A stretch of DNA of 23,035 nucleotides from an uncultured Mycoplasmatota bacterium (lineage in GTDB: Bacteria; Bacillota_I; Bacilli_A; RF39; UBA660), in contig URIY01000028.1 of assembly GCA_900547995.1 (NCBI GenBank), positions 1-23,035 on the forward strand. Reading direction: 5' to 3'. Position numbers and translations under genes: made by a program. This document shows positions 14,672 to 23,034 of this stretch, one piece after another. The notes under the pieces are model-generated. The model was not told where the DNA came from, did not search any database, and saw only the letters and a list, made by a program, of their open reading frames with translations. Position 1 is the stretch's first letter. Each line of letters begins with the position of its first letter.

Positions 14672-15176
14672 ATTTTAATTTTAGTGTTTCAACTGTTCCT
14701 CTATCTTGGTCATAAAGTTTGATTTCACTATCATCAGCACAAACATTAGTTTCTATATCACGAGTTTCATATATAGGTGCCTCTTTTTCAGCAGTTATCG
14801 GAATTAATTGATTTTCTACTTTTATTATTACCATATTGCCATTTTCGTCATAATCATATACAGGTACTTCTTGCTCAATATAATTTGTATAAGTAATTGA
14901 TTCAGTTCCTGTCATGTATTTATGTTCACGATGAAATGTTTGTTCATCATTATAAACAGGTATAATCCATGGCTTTTCCTCTTTAATTTTATTTATTTGA
15001 TGTTCAACACCAAACATTTCTGTCATAAGGCAAACTGTTTCAGAATGATCAGTATTCTTTTCATTAATTAAAACTGTACCAGCAACAATTCCACCAGTAA
15101 GTAAAACTGCACCACCATATAATTTTAAATCTTTAACAAGTTTTTTGTTAGCTTTCTTTTCATTTAATTGTTCCAT
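14670..15176 (-). CDS. Single-pass membrane protein of unknown function
   Basis: I do not recognise this 168-residue protein. The N-terminus is lysine-rich (residues 1-18). One membrane helix, LYGGAVLLTGGIVAGTVLI (19-37), follows without a signal-peptidase site. The rest (38-168) is hydrophilic, acidic and predicted beta-rich, with two cysteines (Cys49 and one in TNVCADD). It holds two similar-sounding pieces, YIEQEVPVYDYDENG and ITAEKEAPIYETRD, which may be a short internal repeat. The positive N-terminus should stay inside, exposing the large domain outside. AGGGGG precedes the ATG at 15176, a TTGACA promoter lies upstream and a terminator follows, so it is a single expressed gene. A cell-surface or envelope role is inferred from topology only. 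Confidence 0.75.
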   Translation of the reverse strand: MEQLNEKKANKKLVKDLKLYGGAVLLTGGIVAGTVLINEKNTDHSETVCLMTEMFGVEHQINKIKEEKPWIIPVYNDEQTFHREHKYMTGTESITYTNYIEQEVPVYDYDENGNMVIIKVENQLIPITAEKEAPIYETRDIETNVCADDSEIKLYDQDRGTVETLKLK

Positions 15177-15205
15177 TTTATTTTCCCCCTCTTTTTATGC
15201 CACAT

Positions 15206-15234
15206 ACTCTATCATAAAGTTGTCACTTTGTCAA
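15206..15234 (-). promoter_or_regulatory. Promoter of the single-pass membrane protein gene
   Basis: A consensus -35 TTGACA (15229-15234), a 17-bp spacer and a weak -10 TAGAGT (15206-15211) lie about 30 bp before the start. GACAA occurs twice in the -35 area. Confidence 0.5.
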
Positions 15235-15278
15235 TATTTCTTAACATATTGCTTATTAGTTGCATAAGCATCATAATT

Positions 15279-15818
15279 TTATATTTTAAAATTGCTAACT
15301 ATATTCCCATAAATATCATATATAGTAAATTCTTTATTCTCATATATCATATATGTTGGATCATTTCCATCTCTAGGTAATGATATAGATCCAACATTAA
15401 TATAAATCATATTATCTTTCTTTTCAATATAAGGAATATGCTCATGACCATATACTAATATTCCTTTATTAAAACCTTTGTTTTTATTTTTATTATAAAT
15501 ATGGCCATGATTTAGATATATGTTTAAATCATCTATATATATTAAAGATAATCCATCAATTATTAAAAATTCTGATGACATCACATCAACTATTGAATCA
15601 CAATTACCCCTCATACATATTAATATATTTTTATGTTTATTTAAAAATTCTTTTACTTTTTGGGCTTTATTTTCATTTTCTTCTGTATATGGTAAATCAT
15701 TATAATATAAATCACCAAGCACAACTAATTTATCTATTTTTTTATCAATTATAATTCTTTCTATATATTCTAGATTATCCGGTATTCCATGAATATCAGA
15801 TATAAATAACATTTTCAT
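15279..15818 (-). CDS. YfcE/MJ0936-family metallophosphoesterase
   Basis: A 179-residue calcineurin-like phosphoesterase of the small YfcE/MJ0936 class, which uses two metal ions to hydrolyse phosphodiesters. All family motifs are present in order: SDIHG (Asp and His ligands) near residue 7; GDLYYND near 35; GNCD near 72, where the class usually has GNCD/GNHD; NHGHIY near 104; and GHEHIP near 125. The ATG at 15818 has AAAGGA about 7 bp upstream; a second ATG lies two codons later. It follows a terminator for the upstream gene, with only 37 bp between the two coding regions and no clear promoter, so it may rely on read-through. The physiological substrate is unknown. Confidence 0.9.
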   Translation of the reverse strand: MKMLFISDIHGIPDNLEYIERIIIDKKIDKLVVLGDLYYNDLPYTEENENKAQKVKEFLNKHKNILICMRGNCDSIVDVMSSEFLIIDGLSLIYIDDLNIYLNHGHIYNKNKNKGFNKGILVYGHEHIPYIEKKDNMIYINVGSISLPRDGNDPTYMIYENKEFTIYDIYGNIVSNFKI

Positions 15819-15838
15819 AATATATTCCTTTCCAAATT

Positions 15839-15857
15839 AAAACCAGCTTAGCTGGTT
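15839..15857 (-). terminator. Hairpin after the helical unknown protein gene
   Basis: AACCAGCT and AGCTGGTT form a perfect inverted repeat with minimal loop, followed by TTAATTT on the minus strand. It overlaps the stop codon at 15856-15858. The T-run is weak, so it may be a leaky terminator or attenuator before the phosphoesterase. Confidence 0.6.
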
Positions 15858-17034
15858 ACATATTAGTGCCTACACTTCTATGATTTAAAATTTTATCTAT
15901 TTGAGCTTGCAACTCAATAATTATTCCAAGTAAAATATGACTTTCTAAACTACCAACAGAATTTTCTAATTTAGCCTTTTCAAGATTTAATGCTTTCGAT
16001 ATTTTCATATAACTAGGATGACTTCTACTTAAACCATATTTAGTCATTAATAATTCTTCTATGTTTGCAAATACAACATCCATATCGACTAAATCATTAT
16101 CATTTGAAAATTTATTCACCATATTCATCATTTTTGGATTCCTTGATACATTAAACATTTTATTAGTTTGAATATTAACAAGTGTTTCTCCTGATAAATT
16201 TGGTATTAAGGTTTTATTTAATTTATCATAAAAACTTATATATGTACTCTCTAATTCTCTAGAAAATATTTCTATTATTTCTTTAATAAAAACTTGTCTA
16301 TCACTTATATTTCTAGTTAGTCTACCAAGCATTTGTGATAACTCTGATGCTTCCGTACTAAATAATCCATTTAATTTACTTTTATTTATAGTTTGATTTT
16401 TACTATTAATATCTAATAGTAATTTCTCAATCAAATTTACTTGGTTATCGATATTTAGATTAGTCTTTGTGTTTGTCTTACCGAGTTTTATAATTAAATC
16501 TCCAATACTTTTACATATAGATATATTATTTGATCTTATCTTTACTATTTCTGTTTCTAATAGTGATTTATTTGTATTAATTATATTATCTAATTGATAA
16601 ATAAATTGTTGATTTTCAAAATTAAATTCTGTTAATAATACTTTCTTTATTGTAACAAATATATCATCATAAACAACTTTACTATTTAATTTATTTATAT
16701 CGTTTAAATATTTTTCTGTTTTAGCATTACACTCTAACTCATTAAAGCCTTTACTCACACCTCTATCAAAAAAATTTTTCATATTTTCATTTATATTTTG
16801 TATTTCACTTTTATAAATATTTAATCTAGCTTTTCCTTGATAAAATATATATGTATTTATTAAATCCATAAGGGTATACTTACTATATTTAATACCTAAG
16901 TTATTTAAAATGTTTGCTAGTTCAGCATAAAATTTATTGGTATATAATTTTAATACTTCGTCTTCATTTATCAAATTTTTATTAATATCACTAAATAAAT
17001 TAACTATATCATCTTTTATTTTATTAATTTCCAT
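15856..17034 (-). CDS. Helical protein of unknown function
   Basis: I do not recognise this 392-residue protein. It has no signal peptide and no membrane helix. Its composition is rich in Asn, Lys, Ile, Leu and Glu with few aromatics, and heptad-like stretches suggest long alpha helices, for example about residues 95-130 and 140-215. The C-terminal part (about 305-392) looks like a separate folded unit: MMNMVNKFSNDNDLVDMDVV, then a Leu-rich helix and LESHILLGIIIELQAQIDKI. No catalytic motif was seen. Its start (ATG 17032-17034) overlaps the end of the upstream HTH gene by 11 bp, so the two are co-translated and probably act together. The position just downstream of addAB may be incidental. 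A DNA-linked accessory or structural role is possible but speculative. Confidence 0.8.
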   Translation of the reverse strand: MEINKIKDDIVNLFSDINKNLINEDEVLKLYTNKFYAELANILNNLGIKYSKYTLMDLINTYIFYQGKARLNIYKSEIQNINENMKNFFDRGVSKGFNELECNAKTEKYLNDINKLNSKVVYDDIFVTIKKVLLTEFNFENQQFIYQLDNIINTNKSLLETEIVKIRSNNISICKSIGDLIIKLGKTNTKTNLNIDNQVNLIEKLLLDINSKNQTINKSKLNGLFSTEASELSQMLGRLTRNISDRQVFIKEIIEIFSRELESTYISFYDKLNKTLIPNLSGETLVNIQTNKMFNVSRNPKMMNMVNKFSNDNDLVDMDVVFANIEELLMTKYGLSRSHPSYMKISKALNLEKAKLENSVGSLESHILLGIIIELQAQIDKILNHRSVGTNM

Positions 17035-17368
17035 TTCTTAAAACACCTGCTTCTTTTAGAGTATTATATATACATGAATAACTTCTACTACCATAAAATT
17101 TACAAAATCTTCTTACACTAACATGGCTCTTTTTGTATAAATTTATAATCTTATTTCTTTCTTCTTCGGTAAGTGTATTAGCAGGTTTTCTATTTTTATT
17201 ACCATGTTCAAGTTTTATAGTTCCATCGATAATTTCCTTTTTTAATCTTAAAATATATTTAGGATGAAACCCTGTAATATTTGCAATTTCAATGTATGAT
17301 AAAAAAGTATTACCATTTATTTTATCTTTAATATATTTAATGGCCAAATCTCTATTTTTATTATCCAT
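17024..17368 (-). CDS. Small transposase-type helix-turn-helix protein
   Basis: A 114-residue basic protein. The first half has a helix-turn-helix-like stretch, YIEIANITGFHPKYILRLKK. A linker, KLEHGNKNRKPANTLTEEER, and a second helical region, SVRRFCKFYGSRSYSCIYNT, then LKEAG, follow. This order (HTH, then H-G-N-K-N-R-K-P-A-N, then helices ending in T-L-K-E-A-G) resembles the N-terminal DNA-binding part of integrase-type transposases (IS481/ISNCY-like). There is no DDE catalytic domain, and no inverted repeats flank it. It has its own GGTGGG ribosome-binding site and extended -10 promoter. It overlaps the next gene by 11 bp, so it looks like a working, co-opted DNA-binding protein rather than an element fragment. 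The family call is from residue pattern only. Confidence 0.7.
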   Translation of the reverse strand: MDNKNRDLAIKYIKDKINGNTFLSYIEIANITGFHPKYILRLKKEIIDGTIKLEHGNKNRKPANTLTEEERNKIINLYKKSHVSVRRFCKFYGSRSYSCIYNTLKEAGVLRNGN

Positions 17369-17385
17369 ATATACCCACCTTTTTT

Positions 17386-17394
17386 ATCATACCA
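17386..17394 (-). promoter_or_regulatory. Extended -10 promoter of the HTH-protein operon
   Basis: TGTGGTATGAT on the minus strand contains TGGTATGAT (-10 at 17386-17391). The same TGTGGTAWGAT element occurs before the hybrid kinase and ligase genes. No strong -35 is present. No clear terminator for addA was found in 17369-17419. Confidence 0.5.
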
Positions 17395-17419
17395 CAAAAG
17401 TATTATTCTTAATAGATAA

Positions 17420-20400
17420 TTAATCTAATTTTATCAATTTTTCAGCAATAATAGAATACAAATATATATTAACTTTTTTACACTTAATATTTTTTATATA
17501 TTCTTTATATCCATTTAATTGTTTTAAATAAGCATCATCTGTAGTATGCATTAATTTATAATCAATAATATCTATTGTATCATTTCTTTCAAGCATAAGA
17601 TCAATAATACCATGGTACAAAATGTTATCTTTTTCATACATAAATTCTGATTCTTTATATATAATAGCATCATCCAAATTTTTAAGTATATCATTATTTA
17701 AGAATTTTATTACTTTATTTTTCATAAAAACATCTTTAATAACATCTAAAGATGGATTTTTAAAATCAATCATTTCTAATATTTCATGAAATTTAATACC
17801 ATATTCCATATTCTGTTTATCTTTATAACTAATTAAACTATGAATATTTTTCGAAAACTTTTCATTTTGTGTACTATTTTCAAAGGTATTTAAAATTTGT
17901 TTTTCAAGTATAACACCACTATTTGATAATTTACTTTGATAATTATCTATTTTAACATTATTATAAAGTTTAGATATATTTAAACTATCTATATCTATTT
18001 TAGTTTTAAAATTATCTATTTTATCATCTATGAAAGTAAGAAAATTAGCAAATGACTTACATTTTTTTATGCTATTTATTTGTTTATCAGTATTTGGAAT
18101 TACAATAATTATTTTTTCTTTGGCTCTTGTTAAAGCGACATATAATAATCTTATTTTTTCGGATATTTCATCTACTAAATAATCATTTTTTAATAAATCC
18201 ATATATATAGTTTGTCCTATACCATTTTCATAGTATGGAGCAATTAGTCCATAATTATTTGTTAAAATAAATTTTTCTTTTATATCATGCATATTAAAAC
18301 TTTTATTCATACCCACAAAATAACAAATAGGAAATTCTAATCCCTTTGATTTATGAATTGTCATTATTTTAACACCACTACCTGATTCTGATGATGCAAC
18401 TTTAATATCATATTTTTTTTCTGTTATATCACTTAAATATTTATTAAAATCATAGATTGTATATCCTATATTTTCTAAAGATTCCGCTGTATTAAATAAA
18501 TATTCAAGTCTAATTAAACAATTATTAATATCTCCTATTTTAATATAATTTTCTTCTAAATTAAATTCATTAATAATTACATTTAAAAAATCACTGATAC
18601 TTTGATTATCTATATTAACAATAATATTTTTAATTTTATTAATTATTAAATCATCTCTATATTTATCTTCTTTAATTAGTTTAAATATTTGTTCATCAGA
18701 ATATTCAAAAATAAAACTTCTAGCAAGACTTACAAATAAATATTTATATTCTGTATCATATTCATTATTTTTTTGTTTAATAGCAAGTCTAATAATATTT
18801 CTTATAACAAGTAAATCATAATTTTCGGTAATTATATCATCTCTACATATAATTAAAGGTATTTTATTATATTCTAATATTTTTTTAGCAATGACAAAAG
18901 AAGTTGATTTATCCATTAAAATAACAAAATCGTTATAAGTTATATCTCTATATGTTTTTAAATCCTTATCAAATACTTGAAAATGATGATCTATTTTTTC
19001 TTTTATATCATGTGCTACAAAGAAAAACTCTATTTCCTCTTCAGTAAAAGGACTACTTTTTTTATCTAAATCATAAGTATATATATCCATATGATAATTT
19101 TGATTTGGTTTATTTATTTCATAAGTATTATTACCAAATACCATTTGATGACCATTTGTATAATCAGCACCACCAATACTATCTGTCATAATTTTATCAA
19201 ATATTAAATTAATGTTTTTTAAAACCTCATCTCTTGATCTAAAGTTTTTATTTAAATCAATTTTTTCGCCACCATCTAGAAGAGAATATTTATCATATTT
19301 AGATTTGAAAATATTTGGATTAGCATTTCTAAAACGATATATTGACTGCTTTATATCACCAACCATATATACATTATTATTGCTTATTAATGAAATAAAA
19401 TACTCTTGCAAATCATTGGTGTCTTGATATTCATCTATCATAATTTCTTTTAAGGAATTTTTAATTTCTAATTTGACACTTGGATTACACTCAATAATAT
19501 TTATTGACATTTTTATAATATCATTAAATTCAAAAAAGTTATTTTTTTGTTTAAATGTATTTAATGCATTATCTATTTCTTTAACTATATTAAATACAAT
19601 GGTAATATAATCGCAAGTTAATAATATTTTATTATAGATTTCTTCTTCATTACTAAAATGACACATACTTTTAATTTCTTTGATAATATCATTTATTTTT
19701 TCTTTAGCCTTTTTTATTTCTTCTTCACTGCCTCTTGGAAGTGAAGGTAATTTTATATCCATATTTTGAACAAATTCATCATATGTTTTACTATTTAGTA
19801 GAGGATTTAATACATCATATATTTTTTCAATATAAGTACCATCACATAACAGACTAAGTTTATTAGTAGCATCCTTTAATTCCTCTATTTTTTCTTCTAT
19901 TAATAATACATATTTTTTAATATCCAAATCGATTTTATCTTTAGACATATATTTTTCTTTATATGTTTCAATGTAACTATTTTGATTAATTTGAAGACCT
20001 AGTTTGTCATCTATAGATAATATATAATTTTTGATTTCTGTATCATCTTTAACACAAAAATCTTTTATTAATTTTAAAAATTGTTTATTTTCTTCTTTAT
20101 ATAAATTATCAAATACATTATCTATTATTTTTTCTTTTTCTAATTTTATTAAAGAAGAATCTGCTACAGAAATATTAGGAGAAATATTTTTTAAATAATG
20201 ATACTTTTTTAATATAGATAAAGCAAAACTATCAAATGTTGTAATATATGATGCATCAATTAACTCTAATTGTCTTTTTAAAGAAGAATCTTTTCTTATT
20301 TCTTTTCTTATTCTATCTTTCATTTCTTGGGCGGCAGCTTTAGTAAAAGTTAGTATTAATAATTCATTTATATTTACGCCTTCCCTTAATTTACGTAATA

Positions 20401-20509
20401 CTCTTTCAGTTAGAACGGCTGTTTTACCTGATCCAGCTCCTGCTGATACAATAATATTTTTTCCTTCATTTTGAATGGCTTTTGTTTGGTCTTCTGTCCA
20501 ATTTGGCAT
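17420..20509 (-). CDS. addA: AddA subunit of the AddAB helicase-nuclease
   Basis: AddA is the motor helicase and one of the two nucleases of AddAB, which resects double-strand breaks for RecA loading. UvrD-like helicase motifs are all present: Walker A SAGAGSGKT (22-30); TFTKAAAQEM; IMIDEYQDTND; MVGDIKQSIYRFRNANP; LNKNFRSRDEV; VKIMTIHKSKGLEFP; and RLLYVALTRAKEK. The C-terminal RecB-type nuclease has YGIKFHEIL, then GIIDLMLERN and IDIIDYKL, giving the D...D-Y-K metal site. It has 1029 residues, about 200 shorter than B. subtilis AddA (1232). Its ATG follows the addB TAA with no gap, and GAAGGTGA inside the addB end is its ribosome-binding site. It should form a heterodimer with AddB. Confidence 0.96.
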   Translation of the reverse strand: MPNWTEDQTKAIQNEGKNIIVSAGAGSGKTAVLTERVLRKLREGVNINELLILTFTKAAAQEMKDRIRKEIRKDSSLKRQLELIDASYITTFDSFALSILKKYHYLKNISPNISVADSSLIKLEKEKIIDNVFDNLYKEENKQFLKLIKDFCVKDDTEIKNYILSIDDKLGLQINQNSYIETYKEKYMSKDKIDLDIKKYVLLIEEKIEELKDATNKLSLLCDGTYIEKIYDVLNPLLNSKTYDEFVQNMDIKLPSLPRGSEEEIKKAKEKINDIIKEIKSMCHFSNEEEIYNKILLTCDYITIVFNIVKEIDNALNTFKQKNNFFEFNDIIKMSINIIECNPSVKLEIKNSLKEIMIDEYQDTNDLQEYFISLISNNNVYMVGDIKQSIYRFRNANPNIFKSKYDKYSLLDGGEKIDLNKNFRSRDEVLKNINLIFDKIMTDSIGGADYTNGHQMVFGNNTYEINKPNQNYHMDIYTYDLDKKSSPFTEEEIEFFFVAHDIKEKIDHHFQVFDKDLKTYRDITYNDFVILMDKSTSFVIAKKILEYNKIPLIICRDDIITENYDLLVIRNIIRLAIKQKNNEYDTEYKYLFVSLARSFIFEYSDEQIFKLIKEDKYRDDLIINKIKNIIVNIDNQSISDFLNVIINEFNLEENYIKIGDINNCLIRLEYLFNTAESLENIGYTIYDFNKYLSDITEKKYDIKVASSESGSGVKIMTIHKSKGLEFPICYFVGMNKSFNMHDIKEKFILTNNYGLIAPYYENGIGQTIYMDLLKNDYLVDEISEKIRLLYVALTRAKEKIIIVIPNTDKQINSIKKCKSFANFLTFIDDKIDNFKTKIDIDSLNISKLYNNVKIDNYQSKLSNSGVILEKQILNTFENSTQNEKFSKNIHSLISYKDKQNMEYGIKFHEILEMIDFKNPSLDVIKDVFMKNKVIKFLNNDILKNLDDAIIYKESEFMYEKDNILYHGIIDLMLERNDTIDIIDYKLMHTTDDAYLKQLNGYKEYIKNIKCKKVNIYLYSIIAEKLIKLD

Positions 20510-22864
20510 TTACTCACCTTCTTTAATTATTTCTTTATCGCTTTCCGTCATATAACATAAATCTTTATATTTACAAAACTTACATCCTATATTTTCAAAT
20601 TTTAATTCTTTAGGATCAATTTTAAAGTTTCCATTTAATATATTATTAACCGCCTCATCTATTTTTGTTTTAGCAATTTCTAATATATCGCTCATTTCTG
20701 TTTCACTAAAAACTTTGGCATAACTTGAAAAACCTTTAGATGTTAATTTCATACTTTTTATAAGTTCACTATTTTCGTAAGTTGAATCAAAAATAGATAA
20801 TATTTCTTCATCATTTGTACTTAAACCAATTAATTTTAAATTATCATATTTTTCTTTTTCATAGTCTTCTATTGTATTGGCCTTTTGTTTTCCATTTAAT
20901 ATTTTTTGATAGTATATACCACTAATAATTGGATCATCAAATAAATTACTATTTTTAATTAGATAAGCATAAATAGGTAATTGAAGCGTTAATCCATCTT
21001 TAATATGATCTAAATTAGTATTAGGATTTCCTGTCTTATAATCTATTATAGAAACATAATCTTTACCATCTCTTGACAAAATCATCATCTTATCTATAAT
21101 TCCCATAAATGTTACCTTTATCTTATTATCTAATTCAATATATATTTTCTTTTCATATAATTCTTTATCAAATCCTGTAAGTAATTTTTGTCGTTTAATA
21201 GTATTAATTATATATATTATCTCTTCTTTGACATTATTAAGAAAGAACCTCTCTTTAGCACTTAGTTCATATCCAATATTATTTATATAATTATTAAATT
21301 CATTTTCAAAACTAAAATTTTGATTAAAACCTTTAGATAAAATATCATGTATTAATGACCCCAATGTTGCTGAAAATTTTTCTTCATATGTATCTAATTT
21401 TAAAATATTACTAATATAATAACTAAAAGCACAATGATAGTATTTATCAATTCCTGTATATGATAATAATAATTTATAATTTAAATATTCCATTAGATCA
21501 TCTATATTTATAGTTTTATATTTATTATTAAAGGTACGATAACTTATATTGGTATTAAAGTATAATTTTTCTAAGTATTTATTTTTAATTCCATATTTTG
21601 TAAAAGTATCTAAATATTTACATACTGAAATATTTAATTGTTTCATAGATCTAATAGTATTAAAATTTAATTCTTTTTTTACTACTTCATAACCCAAATC
21701 ATCATTTAAATTGGAAATAAAATAGTCATTAAAGCTACTCTTCTTTTTATATGTTATAGTTAAATTTTTAATACTTTTAATTATCTTTAAAATTTGTTCT
21801 TTTTCTCTCTTATTTTTCATATTGGAATCTTCTAATCCAAGATCTATTAATAATTTATCAGTTAAATACTTATCGTCTTTATAAATAGTTGGTATATTTT
21901 CTTGGTTAAAGCCCATTAAAAAGATATAATTTTCATCATCATTTTCTAATTCTTTAATATCTACTATTTCTATTTTATTTTTGTAAGTTTTATTATCTAT
22001 ATAAGTATTTTTAAATTCATAAATTAGACATTCTTTTATGTCAACAAAATTTTTAACCCAAGTATATTTATTGCATATATCTATTATTTTATTTAATATC
22101 TCACTATTTAATTCATTATTAAAATTAAATTTATTTTTAATATCATTTATTGTATCTAAAATATTATCACTTATGTTATTTATAAAGTAAGAACCAATTA
22201 CTGTACTATAAATACTAGTTTTATAAATATCTAAATCTAAGTTATAATTATTAAAAATTTGGTTTATATTAAATTTATATTCACTAGAAATAACTGATAT
22301 TTTAATGTTATTAATGCTTATACCCTTACTTAATAATTCATTTATAGAATAAGCCACAAACTCTATTTCATCATTCATATTTTCAAACTCAATAATTTCT
22401 TTATTATTAAATACGTTATATTCTTTACTAAGGTAGTGCAAATTATTGGAAACTAGTTTTTCTAAAAATTTTTTATCATAATTATCAAGATATACATATA
22501 TATCATAATTATTTAGTTCATTAGTAAATATATTATCTATAATTAACAAATGATTCTCCATAAGCTTGTTTTTCATATTTGATAAAAAGATTAATTTCTC
22601 ATCATTATATTGTTTGTTTTCAATATAATATAATTCATTAATAAAACTTTTAGCATTTTCAAAACTTAAATGATATTCATTCATAATATAATAAATAGTC
22701 TTTGTATCATAATCAAAAGTAACTTTTTTAATAAATTCATTTAAATTCATTATTTTAAAATCAAGTAATTTCTTTTCATTATATAATTCATTTAATACTT
22801 TTCTTTTATCACTATTTGAACATATTAAAATTGATTTATTATTTAATTCTTCTATAAAATTCAT
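20510..22864 (-). CDS. addB: AddB subunit of the AddAB helicase-nuclease, compact form
   Basis: AddB is the second subunit: a non-translocating helicase-like fold that in other species recognises Chi, fused to a nuclease. Here it has 784 residues, against about 1160 in B. subtilis. The N-terminus (KSILICSNSDKRK) has no Walker A G-x-x-G-x-G-K-T, so it cannot be a normal ATPase. The C-terminal nuclease is intact: His506 in LGSLIHDIL, Asp591 in GIIDKMM, Asp608 and Lys610 in IIDYKTG, and a downstream QLPIYAYLI. Four cysteines fit the iron-sulfur staple: Cys478 in YYHCAF, and Cys761, Cys764 and Cys770 in CKFCKYKDLC. The ATG at 22864 has GAGG upstream. addA starts immediately after its stop. The promoter carries an operator-like palindrome. 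Confidence 0.92.
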   Translation of the reverse strand: MNFIEELNNKSILICSNSDKRKVLNELYNEKKLLDFKIMNLNEFIKKVTFDYDTKTIYYIMNEYHLSFENAKSFINELYYIENKQYNDEKLIFLSNMKNKLMENHLLIIDNIFTNELNNYDIYVYLDNYDKKFLEKLVSNNLHYLSKEYNVFNNKEIIEFENMNDEIEFVAYSINELLSKGISINNIKISVISSEYKFNINQIFNNYNLDLDIYKTSIYSTVIGSYFINNISDNILDTINDIKNKFNFNNELNSEILNKIIDICNKYTWVKNFVDIKECLIYEFKNTYIDNKTYKNKIEIVDIKELENDDENYIFLMGFNQENIPTIYKDDKYLTDKLLIDLGLEDSNMKNKREKEQILKIIKSIKNLTITYKKKSSFNDYFISNLNDDLGYEVVKKELNFNTIRSMKQLNISVCKYLDTFTKYGIKNKYLEKLYFNTNISYRTFNNKYKTINIDDLMEYLNYKLLLSYTGIDKYYHCAFSYYISNILKLDTYEEKFSATLGSLIHDILSKGFNQNFSFENEFNNYINNIGYELSAKERFFLNNVKEEIIYIINTIKRQKLLTGFDKELYEKKIYIELDNKIKVTFMGIIDKMMILSRDGKDYVSIIDYKTGNPNTNLDHIKDGLTLQLPIYAYLIKNSNLFDDPIISGIYYQKILNGKQKANTIEDYEKEKYDNLKLIGLSTNDEEILSIFDSTYENSELIKSMKLTSKGFSSYAKVFSETEMSDILEIAKTKIDEAVNNILNGNFKIDPKELKFENIGCKFCKYKDLCYMTESDKEIIKEGE

Positions 22865-22934
22865 AACTTAAACCTCACTATTTATATTTTACCATTTTAT
22901 AATTAGATTTACTATATTATCTACTCATATTCAC

Positions 22935-22963
22935 AATATAGCATACATTTGTATGTGTGTCAA
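22935..22963 (-). promoter_or_regulatory. Strong promoter upstream of addBA
   Basis: A consensus -35 TTGACA (22958-22963), a 17-bp spacer and -10 TATATT (22935-22940) lie about 70 bp before addB. A second, extended -10-like ATGGTAAAAT lies near 22891, closer to the gene. Confidence 0.75.
22942..22955. promoter_or_regulatory. Palindromic operator inside the addBA promoter spacer
   Basis: CATAC-N4-GTATG lies entirely between the -35 and -10. Its layout (C-x-x-A-C, four bases, G-T-x-x-G) is that of Firmicutes LexA boxes (CGAAC-N4-GTTCG), though the outer bases differ. A protein bound here would block RNA polymerase. LexA is a guess from layout and from the DNA-repair role of the genes. Confidence 0.5.
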
Positions 22964-23010
22964 TTAATATAAAATTAAAACAGATAAAAAGAGTAAAATT
23001 TTTTCGCAAT

Positions 23011-23034
23011 AAATAGGCAGATATGCGTCTATTT
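23011..23034. terminator. Possible terminator hairpin at the window end
   Basis: AAATAGGC (23011-23018) pairs with GTCTATTT (23027-23034) over 8 bp with one G-U pair. It may end a minus-strand gene lying beyond the window. The sequence 22964-23010 between it and the addB promoter is AT-rich and shows no gene. Confidence 0.35.

Noticed and set aside
15250..15270. 7-bp inverted repeat (TGCTTAT/ATAAGCA) after the phosphoesterase gene as a terminator
   Set aside because: No T-run follows on either strand, so termination is not supported.
17024..17368. Insertion sequence
   Set aside because: Only an HTH-like N-terminal part is present, with no DDE domain, no terminal inverted repeats and no target-site duplication seen.
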